A DNA stretch of 43,454 bases from assembly GCA_963169215.1 (NCBI GenBank), contig CAUJEE010000092.1, positions 1-43,454 of the forward strand. Direction: 5' to 3'. The stretch comes from Actinomycetota bacterium (GTDB lineage: Bacteria; Actinomycetota; Acidimicrobiia; Acidimicrobiales; Ilumatobacteraceae). Positions 37,803 through 43,454 of this stretch are shown piece after piece. The notes under the pieces were generated by a model. The model saw nothing but the letters and a program-made list of their open reading frames with translations. It was not told where the DNA came from and made no database searches. Position 1 is the first letter of the stretch; each line of letters begins with the position of its first letter. The position numbers and the translations under genes were made by a program.

Positions 37803-38649
37803 CCGTCACTCGCTCGATGCGCTCGCGCAGTTCGCCGCGGTCCCACACCCCGTCGAGGCGGTCGACGATGGTGTTGTCGGCCGAGCAGAAATAGATGATC
37901 GGCTCGTAGCCGACGCCGAGAGCGGTGACTGCCGGCGCCACCTCCGTGGCCTGATCATCGGCGTACACGTCGGCATGCACGATCACCACTGCGTCGCCCA
38001 CCCGCTCGCCCTCATCGATGAGGAAGTCGAGCCCCGGGCCACAAGTGCCGGTGGTGCAGTGCGCGGGCGTGCCCACCAAGTAGATCACCGGCTTGCCCGA
38101 CTCGAGAGCGGCGGTGAGCGTCACCTCGTGGAACGGGCACGGCTCGGTGCGCGAGCAGTAGGGCTCGACGCCGCGGTGGTCGTCGACGGTGGGGGTGTCG
38201 AACGGGGCGAGAGCTGTGCCGGTGATCGGGCTCTGCACCTGCTCCGGGTCGAACACCTGGAAGGCGGCGCCTCTGCCGTCGTCGCCCTCGAAGCGCAGCG
38301 TGTAAACCCCGGTCGCAGTGAGCGTGGCGCGCACCTCCCAGTAGGCCGCAGTGATGCCCTCGTTGCGCAGCACGCCCACCACCTCGGCGACGCGAGCACC
38401 AGTACTGTCCTCGATCCAGCCGTCGATACGTGCCGGGCCGGTGGCGAGTAAAGCGCCATCCTCACCGGGGATCGACACCGGCAGCCGGGTCTCCACCTGC
38501 GGCACGAACAGCGGCTCTTGCGCAAAGCGCTGCACCAGGATGAACTCGCTCGTGTCGTCGCTGGTGTCGTCGCCGCACGCGGTGAGCAGCACGGCGCCCC
38601 CGACGGCTGCGGTGGCGGTGGTGAACAATTGGCGGCGGGTCGTCTTCAT
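37795..38649 (-). CDS. Tat-exported lipoprotein with thioredoxin-like C-terminal region
   Basis: A 284-residue protein. The signal MKTTRRQLFTTATAAVGG carries a twin Arg and a lipobox ending at Cys25 (LLTAC). Residues about 35-150 look like an immunoglobulin-like beta domain (VYTLRFEGDDGRGAAFQVFD). Residues 165-280 resemble a thioredoxin fold: PCPFHEVTLTAALESGKPVIYLVGTP, then HCTTGTCGP with two Cys separated by four residues instead of two, and VVIVHADVY. The unusual Cys spacing makes reductase activity uncertain; a metal-binding or Sco-like role is possible. TACCGT at 38664-38659 is 9 nt before the ATG. Confidence 0.65.
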   Translation of the reverse strand: MKTTRRQLFTTATAAVGGAVLLTACGDDTSDDTSEFILVQRFAQEPLFVPQVETRLPVSIPGEDGALLATGPARIDGWIEDSTGARVAEVVGVLRNEGITAAYWEVRATLTATGVYTLRFEGDDGRGAAFQVFDPEQVQSPITGTALAPFDTPTVDDHRGVEPYCSRTEPCPFHEVTLTAALESGKPVIYLVGTPAHCTTGTCGPGLDFLIDEGERVGDAVVIVHADVYADDQATEVAPAVTALGVGYEPIIYFCSADNTIVDRLDGVWDRGELRERIERVTVS

Positions 38650-38658
38650 CGACGCTGA

Positions 38659-38664
38659 ACGGTA
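38659..38664 (-). promoter_or_regulatory. -10 element TACCGT, Tat lipoprotein gene
   Basis: TACCGT on the minus strand ends 9 nt before the ATG at 38649, the same hexamer and spacing as at the Nudix gene. It supports a leaderless start. Confidence 0.45.
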
Positions 38665-38718
38665 GTGGCGGGTCATCACGGTTGCACCGCGGTGGGCGGG
38701 CATGGGAAGGTGCCGCCG

Positions 38719-40245
38719 ATGGCCACCGGCGATGTCGTCTTCACGCTCAACGGGGCGCCGGTGGAGGTGCCCGCCGGCGGTAGCTCGCTGTTGGAGGCGC
38801 TGCGCGACCGGCTGGGGGTGCGCTCGGCCAAGGACGGGTGCAGCCCGCAGGGGCAGTGCGGCTGCTGCACGGTGTGGGTCGACGGCCAGCCGCGGGTTGC
38901 GTGCGTCACGCCGGTGGCGCGGGTGAGCGGTCGGACGGTCACCACCGTCGAGGGTCTCACCGATGCCGCCGCCTGGGGTGATCGGTTCTGCGCGGCCGGT
39001 GCCAGTCAGTGCGGGTTCTGCACGCCGGGCATTGTCATGCGCCTGGCGGCGCTGCCCGAACCGCGCGACGAGGCGGCGGTGCGCCGCGCGCTGCTCGCCC
39101 ACCTGTGCCGCTGCACCGGCTGGAACACGGTGGTGGAGGCCACCTGCCACGCTGTCGACGTCGCCACCCCGACACCGGCCCGCGACCTCGCGGCCCCAGC
39201 CGTGCGGGCCACGCTGGAGGGCGGCGCGCCACAGCAGGTCGGCCCGCACGTGGCCCTCGGCGCGGTCGCGTTCGCGGCCGACAGCGCGCCCGGCGACGCG
39301 CTGCATGCGGTGCGCGCCGCCGACGGCAGCTGGGTGGTGGGCGAGACGCTCACCGCCGCCCGCCAGGCAGCGGGCAAGGTGCAAGGCCGCCACACCACGC
39401 AGCCGCTGTCGTGGCCGATCGAGGTGCCCCCCGGCGACTGGGTGCGCACGCTGCAGACCACCTGGGTCGAGCCGGCCTATCTCGAGCCGGATGCCGCCTG
39501 GTGTGCGCCCGACGGTGAGCCGGTGGGGCCGCTCACCAACGGTGGGGCGTTCGGCGCCAAGCGCGACTCGGAGGTGGCGAGCGTCGCCCGCCGCTTGGCG
39601 CGCGAGCACGGCCGGGCGGTGGTCGCCGCCTATTCGCGCGAAGACGTGGTGTGCCTCGGGGCCAAGCGGCCACCGCTGGCGGCCGGAGTACGCGCCGATG
39701 GCACGGGGGTGGTGCGCGTGGCGCGCACCGCGGGTGTCGCCGACGCGATCCGCGCCGTCGCTCCCGGATTGGTGGTGGAGGAGGTCGATGTCGTCGGCCC
39801 GCCGACCTCGGTTGCGATCCGCGCCGCGGGGTGGGCAGAGGCTGCCGTACTGCTCGCCCCCGCCGACGGGTGGGTCACCGCCCCCAACGGCGCCCGCGCA
39901 CGGGCGGCGGTGCGCGCCGACGGCACGATCGAGGTGGAGGTGCACTGCGGCGCCGTGCTCGACGCGGTGGTGTTGCGCAGCTACTGCATCGGTGCCGCGC
40001 ACATGGCGCTCGGCTGGGTACGCCACGAGGCGATCGCGGTCGGCACCGACGGCGTGCCGCGCGACCTCACCATCCGCAGCTTCGGGGTGCTGCGCGCCGC
40101 GGACACCCCGCTCGTTGCAGTCACGATTCACGAAGACGCGACGGGCGACGCGGTGAACGGCAGCGACGCGGTGTTCGCCGCGGTGGCGCTGGCGGTGTGG
40201 CGACACGACGGGTTCGCCCCGCGCTGGCCTACGATGCCCTCATGA
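38719..40245 (+). CDS. Shortened xanthine-dehydrogenase-like fusion: 2Fe-2S plus reduced molybdopterin domain
   Basis: A 508-residue protein. Residues 1-75 are a plant-type ferredoxin domain (GCSPQGQCGCC, 40-50, with Cys62). Residues 85-145 are the second 2Fe-2S domain (QCGFC and LCRCTGW). After that come short, recognisable pieces of the molybdenum subunit: YLEPDAAWCAPDG, NGGAFGAKRDSEVASVARRLAREHGRAVV, YSREDVVCLGAKRP, SYCIGAAHMALGW and AVNGSDAVFAAVALAV. In active relatives the last motif is GxxGVGE with a catalytic Glu; here it is Ser-Asp-Ala. The Mo part is about 350 residues against about 750. GGGAAGG at 38704-38710 precedes the ATG. Confidence 0.7.
   Translation: MATGDVVFTLNGAPVEVPAGGSSLLEALRDRLGVRSAKDGCSPQGQCGCCTVWVDGQPRVACVTPVARVSGRTVTTVEGLTDAAAWGDRFCAAGASQCGFCTPGIVMRLAALPEPRDEAAVRRALLAHLCRCTGWNTVVEATCHAVDVATPTPARDLAAPAVRATLEGGAPQQVGPHVALGAVAFAADSAPGDALHAVRAADGSWVVGETLTAARQAAGKVQGRHTTQPLSWPIEVPPGDWVRTLQTTWVEPAYLEPDAAWCAPDGEPVGPLTNGGAFGAKRDSEVASVARRLAREHGRAVVAAYSREDVVCLGAKRPPLAAGVRADGTGVVRVARTAGVADAIRAVAPGLVVEEVDVVGPPTSVAIRAAGWAEAAVLLAPADGWVTAPNGARARAAVRADGTIEVEVHCGAVLDAVVLRSYCIGAAHMALGWVRHEAIAVGTDGVPRDLTIRSFGVLRAADTPLVAVTIHEDATGDAVNGSDAVFAAVALAVWRHDGFAPRWPTMPS
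40230..40235 (+). promoter_or_regulatory. -10 element TACGAT inside the upstream gene
   Basis: TACGAT lies in the last codons of the dehydrogenase-like gene and ends 6 nt before the ATG (40242) of a seven-codon frame that overlaps ridA. Confidence 0.5.
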
Positions 40246-40265
40246 GCCAAGCGAGCACCGCATGA
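40242..40265 (+). CDS. Seven-codon leader peptide overlapping ridA
   Basis: A short frame (MSQASTA) whose ATG is 6 nt after a -10 element and whose TGA overlaps the ridA ATG (ATGA). It could deliver ribosomes to ridA on an otherwise leaderless transcript, since ridA has no Shine-Dalgarno site. Its own ATG overlaps the stop of the preceding gene. Confidence 0.4.
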   Translation: MSQASTA

Positions 40266-40615
40266 GCAAGCCGATCGGTCCCTACACCCCCGCCGTGCGC
40301 GCCGGCGACTGGATCATCGTGTCGGGCCAACTCGGCCTGAAGAACGGCGCCATCGTCGCCGGCGGGGTCGCCGGCCAGACCGCGCAGGCGGTCGCCAACC
40401 TGAAGGCACTGCTCGCCGAGCACGGTGCCACCCTGGCCGACGTGAAGAAGACCACCTGCTTCCTCACCGACATAGACACTTTCGCCACCTTCAACGAGGC
40501 CTACGTCAAGGCCTTCGGCAACCATCGCCCGGCGCGCAGCACGGTGGGCATCGCCGGCCTGGTGGGCACGGCTGTGGTCGAGATTGAGGCCTGGGCCTAC
40601 AAGCCAGTAGGGTGA
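40262..40615 (+). CDS. ridA: RidA-family enamine/imine deaminase
   Basis: A 117-residue YjgF/RidA protein: GPYTPAVRAGDWIIVSGQLGLKNG at the N-terminus, QTAQAVANLKALLAEHGATLADVKKTTCFLTD in the middle and NHRPARSTVGIAGLVGTAVVEIEAWA at the end, with the active-site Arg (PARSTV) and Glu (VEIEA). It hydrolyses reactive enamines released by PLP enzymes; a PLP decarboxylase is encoded 190 nt downstream. The start ATG overlaps the stop of a seven-codon leader frame. Confidence 0.93.
   Translation: MSKPIGPYTPAVRAGDWIIVSGQLGLKNGAIVAGGVAGQTAQAVANLKALLAEHGATLADVKKTTCFLTDIDTFATFNEAYVKAFGNHRPARSTVGIAGLVGTAVVEIEAWAYKPVG
40608..40613 (+). promoter_or_regulatory. -10 element TAGGGT at the end of ridA
   Basis: TAGGGT overlaps the ridA stop codon and ends 6 nt before the GTG at 40620 of a small membrane-peptide gene. 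Confidence 0.5.
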
Positions 40616-40619
40616 CGTC

Positions 40620-40775
40620 GTGCCCGGTGCCGTAGTGATGCTCGTCGCTCTCGTGCTGTTCCCCGTTGTCGCGATCATCGGATCGGCCGGTATCGCCGCC
40701 CTGCTCGGGTTTCTGCTCAACCGCGATGCCGTGCAACGCCACGAGGGCAGCGAACTGCTCGACGTCAACGTCTGA
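40620..40775 (+). CDS. Small single-pass membrane peptide (51 residues)
   Basis: The frame starts with GTG and reads VPGAVVMLVALVLFPVVAII, then GSAGIAALLGFLLNRDAVQR and HEGSELLDVNV. It has one long hydrophobic helix (about 4-33, possibly a hairpin at the Gly-Ser-Ala-Gly), a positive step (NRDAVQR) and an acidic tail. It is expressed from its own leaderless promoter between ridA and the decarboxylase. The length, hydrophobic pattern, GC-ending codons and promoter support a real gene. Function unknown. Confidence 0.6.
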   Translation: MPGAVVMLVALVLFPVVAIIGSAGIAALLGFLLNRDAVQRHEGSELLDVNV

Positions 40776-40791
40776 CTTTCGACAGCAGCAC

Positions 40792-40797
40792 TAGAGT
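40792..40797 (+). promoter_or_regulatory. -10 element TAGAGT, leaderless decarboxylase
   Basis: TAGAGT ends 7 nt before the ATG at 40805. An in-frame GTG at 40796 lies inside it and is therefore unlikely to be the start. Confidence 0.55.
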
Positions 40798-40804
40798 GCG
40801 CTGG

Positions 40805-42181
40805 ATGCATCAGCGCGACACGTCGGTCGAGGTGCTCACCCAGGCCATCGTGCGTTACGCGGTCGATCGGGTGCGCATGGAGCCGCCACTCGACGGCCCG
40901 CGTACTCAGGCCGAGCTGCAGGCGATGGCTGGTAGCACGATCAGCGAGCACGGCCTCGGCGCGCTCGAGGCGCTGCGGGTGTTCGGTGACGTGCTCGCCC
41001 CGGCGTGCATCTCCAGCGACCATCCGCGCTTCTTGTCGTTCGTGCCCGCCGCGCCGACGGAGGCCTCGGTGCTGTTCGATCTGGTGGTGGGTGCCTCGTC
41101 GATCTACGGCGGATCGTGGTTGGAGGGCGGTGGTGCCGTGTTCGCCGAGAACCAGGCGCTGCGCTGGATCGCCGACCTGGCCGGCATGCCCGCCGCGGCC
41201 GGCGGAGTGTTCGTCACCGGGGGCACCGCCGGCAACCTCAGCGCGCTGATCGTCGCCCGCCACCGCTGGCGCACCAAGGCCGGGGGGCGCTTCGACCGCA
41301 CCCGCGGCCTGATCGTGTCGTCGAAGGGTGCGCACAGTTCGATCGCGCTCGCCTGCCGGGCGATGGACGCCGACGAGGTCGCGGTCGCAAGCGACGCCGA
41401 GGGGCGCCTGCACGTCGAGAACCTGCGCGACGCGATCGCGGCGATGGCCCCCGACGACCGTGAGCGCATCTTCGCCATCGTGGCCACGGGCGGCACCACC
41501 AATGCCGGAGTGGTCGACGACCTTGCTGCTGCGGCCGACATCGCCGCCGAACTGGGCGTGTGGTTCCACGTCGACGGTGCCTACGGAGGGGCCGGACTCG
41601 CCGCCCCCAGCGTGCGCGACAAGTTCCGCGGCATCGAGCGCGCCGACAGTTTCATCGTCGACCCGCACAAGTGGCTGTTCGCCCCCTACGACTGCTGTGC
41701 CCTGTTGTACAGCGATCCCACCGAGGCGAAGGTCGCCCACACTCAGCACGCGGAGTACCTCGACGTGCTGCACACCGACGGCGAGCACGGTGCGGGCGAG
41801 TGGAACCCCAGCGACTACGCGCACCACCTCTCGCGCCGCGCCCGCGGGCTGCCATTCTGGTTCAGCCTCGCGGCCTACGGCACCGCGGCCTACCGCGAGG
41901 CGGTGGAGACCACCCTGCGCGTGGCCCACGAGGGAGCGCGGCTGATCGCCGCCGCGCCACACCTCGAGTTGGTGATCGAGCCGGAGCTCAGCGTGGTGCT
42001 GTTCCGCCGCCGCGGCTGGGGCCAGGCCGATTACCAGGCCTGGAGCGATCGGTTGCTGGCCGAGCAGGTGGCGTTCGTGGTGCCCACCTCGTGGGCCGGC
42101 GAGCCGGTGCTGCGCATCTGCGTGGTGAACCCGCGCACGACGCTCGACGACATCCGCCTGTTGATCGATTCGCTGCAGTGA
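40805..42181 (+). CDS. PLP-dependent amino-acid decarboxylase (group II)
   Basis: A 458-residue enzyme of the aromatic-L-amino-acid/glutamate decarboxylase family. The PLP Lys is Lys289 in VDPHKWLFAPYDCC. Other motifs are FVTGGTAGNLSALIVAR, SSKGAHSSIALACRAM (the stacking His) and WFHVDGAYGGAGLAAP (the Asp that binds the pyridine nitrogen). Substrate specificity (Trp, Tyr, DOPA, Phe or acidic amino acids) cannot be assigned from motifs alone. PdxH at 32.1 kb makes its cofactor, and the nearby RidA could detoxify its imine by-products. It is followed within 5 nt by the amidohydrolase gene. Confidence 0.87.
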   Translation: MHQRDTSVEVLTQAIVRYAVDRVRMEPPLDGPRTQAELQAMAGSTISEHGLGALEALRVFGDVLAPACISSDHPRFLSFVPAAPTEASVLFDLVVGASSIYGGSWLEGGGAVFAENQALRWIADLAGMPAAAGGVFVTGGTAGNLSALIVARHRWRTKAGGRFDRTRGLIVSSKGAHSSIALACRAMDADEVAVASDAEGRLHVENLRDAIAAMAPDDRERIFAIVATGGTTNAGVVDDLAAAADIAAELGVWFHVDGAYGGAGLAAPSVRDKFRGIERADSFIVDPHKWLFAPYDCCALLYSDPTEAKVAHTQHAEYLDVLHTDGEHGAGEWNPSDYAHHLSRRARGLPFWFSLAAYGTAAYREAVETTLRVAHEGARLIAAAPHLELVIEPELSVVLFRRRGWGQADYQAWSDRLLAEQVAFVVPTSWAGEPVLRICVVNPRTTLDDIRLLIDSLQ

Positions 42182-42185
42182 TGCG

Positions 42186-43454
42186 ATGACCGATCTGCTG
42201 TTGCGCAACGCCCGCCTGGTGGCGACGGTCGACACCGAGCGCCGCGAGCTGGCGGGGGGCTGGGTGGCGATCACCGGCAATCTGATCGAGGCCGTCGGCG
42301 CAGCCAGCGACCCCCCACCGGCCGCGGCGCAGACGATCGACGTCGGCGACTGCCTGGTGACGCCGGGGCTGGTGAACACCCACCACCACCTGTTCCAGAA
42401 CCTCACCCGCGCCTATCCGGGGATGACCGACAAGCCGCTGTTCGGTTGGTTGCAGTCGCTGTACCCGCTGTGGCGGGCGATCGACGAGGAGGCGGTGTTC
42501 GCCAGCACCTTCGTCGGCCTGGCCGAACTGGCGCTGAGCGGTTGCACCACCAGCAGCGACCACTTGTACCTGCACCCGCGGGGTGCAGGCGACCTGTTGG
42601 GGGCCGCGATCTCGGCGGCTCACGAGCTGGGCATGCGCTTTCATCCCACGCGCGGGTCGATGAGCCTCAGCGTGAAGGACGGCGGGTTACCGCCCGACGA
42701 CGTGGTGGCCGACGACGACGAGATCCTGGCCGCGTGCGAGTCGGCCGTGCAGCGACATCACGACCGGCGCCACGGAGCGATGGTGCGCATCGCGCTCGCA
42801 CCGTGCAGCCCGTTCAGCGTGACCGAACAGTTGATGGTGCGCAGCGCGGAGCTGGCCGAGCGGCTCGACGTGCGGCTGCACACGCACTTCGCCGAGAACG
42901 CCGAGGACGACCACTTCTCGCTTGAGCGTTTCGGCTGTCGCCCGATGGAGTATCTCGAGCGCACAGGTTGGTGCAGCGACCGCACCTGGGTGGCGCACTG
43001 CGTGATGCCCGACCACGACGAGGTGCAGCGCCTCGGCGCGGCCGGCGTTGGTGTGGCCCATTGCCCGAGCAGCAACTTGATCCTCGCCTCCGGCATCGCC
43101 CCCGTCGTCGCCCTGCGCGCCGCGGGCGTGAAGGTGGGGTTGGGTGTCGACGGCTCGTCGTCGGCCGACAGCGCCTCGCTGTGGATGGAGGCCCGTCAGG
43201 CGATGTTGCTCGCCAAGCTGCGCGACGGCGCCGCGGCGGGCACCGCGCGCATGGCACTGGAGATGGCCACCCGCGGCGGGGCCGGGTGCCTCGGCCGCGG
43301 GGGCGAGATCGGCGTGCTCGCCCCGGGGGCGGTGGCCGACGTCGCGGTGTGGCGGCTGGCCGGGCCTGTTTTCGCCGGCGCGCTGGCCGACCCGATCGAG
43401 GCCTGGCTGCGCTGCGGGCCGGTGAGCGCCTGGCACACGATCGTCGACGGTCGC
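42186..43454 (+). CDS. Amidohydrolase, 8-oxoguanine deaminase/AtzB-like (partial)
   Basis: 423 codons are visible; the 3' end lies outside the window and probably about 20-30 residues are missing. Metal ligands of the amidohydrolase superfamily are present: TPGLVNTHHHLFQNLTRAYPGM, LHTHFAENAEDD, TWVAHCVMPD, GVAHCPSSNLILASGIAP and the Asp of VGLGVDGSSSADSASLWMEARQAMLL. The combination NTHHHLFQNLTRA, HFAE and DGSSSAD is characteristic of 8-oxoguanine deaminases and hydroxydechloroatrazine-type hydrolases. The ATG at 42186 is 4 nt after the decarboxylase stop, without a clear Shine-Dalgarno sequence. A purine-related role would fit the xanthine-dehydrogenase-like gene 2 kb upstream, although that gene looks non-catalytic. 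Confidence 0.85.
   Translation, partial: MTDLLLRNARLVATVDTERRELAGGWVAITGNLIEAVGAASDPPPAAAQTIDVGDCLVTPGLVNTHHHLFQNLTRAYPGMTDKPLFGWLQSLYPLWRAIDEEAVFASTFVGLAELALSGCTTSSDHLYLHPRGAGDLLGAAISAAHELGMRFHPTRGSMSLSVKDGGLPPDDVVADDDEILAACESAVQRHHDRRHGAMVRIALAPCSPFSVTEQLMVRSAELAERLDVRLHTHFAENAEDDHFSLERFGCRPMEYLERTGWCSDRTWVAHCVMPDHDEVQRLGAAGVGVAHCPSSNLILASGIAPVVALRAAGVKVGLGVDGSSSADSASLWMEARQAMLLAKLRDGAAAGTARMALEMATRGGAGCLGRGGEIGVLAPGAVADVAVWRLAGPVFAGALADPIEAWLRCGPVSAWHTIVDGR

Noticed and set aside
1-43454. CRISPR arrays, insertion sequences, prophage genes and rRNA
   Set aside because: No regularly spaced repeats, transposase or integrase motifs, phage structural proteins or rRNA segments were seen on either strand.

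Overview
The window is 43.5 kb of GC-rich, tightly packed, uninterrupted chromosome. A WhiB7-type Fe-S regulator, an Eis-type acetyltransferase, an actinobacterial-style caa3 oxidase cluster and many apparently leaderless genes point to Actinomycetota. The overall gene mix is compatible with an Acidimicrobiia-type lineage, but that rank is inference. I see no phage, insertion sequence, CRISPR array, rRNA or replication origin. Mobile-looking content is limited to two small toxin-antitoxin-like pairs.

Layout. 1-5.3 kb: the N-terminus of a GspE-like protein and a coiled-coil protein (minus); an XRE regulator with an AbiEii-like nucleotidyltransferase and a 5'-3' exonuclease (plus); tadA with tRNA-Ser(GGA) (minus); the SRP RNA gene; a DUF4388-like protein; tRNA-Ser(CGA). 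5.4-6.4 kb: a helix-turn-helix/PIN pair. 6.4-19.6 kb: two paralogous secreted TAP-like hydrolases, an ABC exporter, rmuC, xseA-xseB, an Eis-like acetyltransferase, a polyprenyl synthase, a LysM lipoprotein, two proteins of unknown role, arfB and clpS. 19.7-29.2 kb: ctaB, then a subunit I-like and a subunit III-like protein that have lost the metal-ligand residues, a membrane protein with a cupredoxin-like tail, and the normal ctaC (with fused cytochrome c), ctaD, ctaE, ctaF and ctaG. 29.2-35.6 kb: an ABC-2 transporter, serS-pdxH, a CcdA/thioredoxin pair, whiB7 and orn. 35.7-43.5 kb: a Nudix hydrolase, mrp, erpA, a Tat lipoprotein, a shortened xanthine-dehydrogenase-like fusion, ridA, a 51-residue membrane peptide, a PLP decarboxylase and an amidohydrolase that runs off the end.

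How the genes connect. CtaB makes the heme precursor, CtaC/D/E/F form the terminal oxidase and CtaG helps metallate it. The CcdA/ResA-like pair could supply reductant for cytochrome c maturation or other extracytoplasmic thiols. Mrp and ErpA both belong to Fe-S carrier families and are divergently transcribed from adjacent promoters.

Three observations stand out. (1) whiB7 is preceded by a leader containing a short reading frame and mutually exclusive antiterminator and terminator hairpins, a translation-responsive attenuator layout. (2) The oxidase cluster carries a parallel subunit I/III set from which every heme and CuB ligand has been replaced. (3) More than twenty genes have a -10-like hexamer (most often TAGCCT) 6-9 nt before the start codon and no Shine-Dalgarno sequence, so leaderless transcription appears to be the norm; this also fixes many start codons and reveals small genes.
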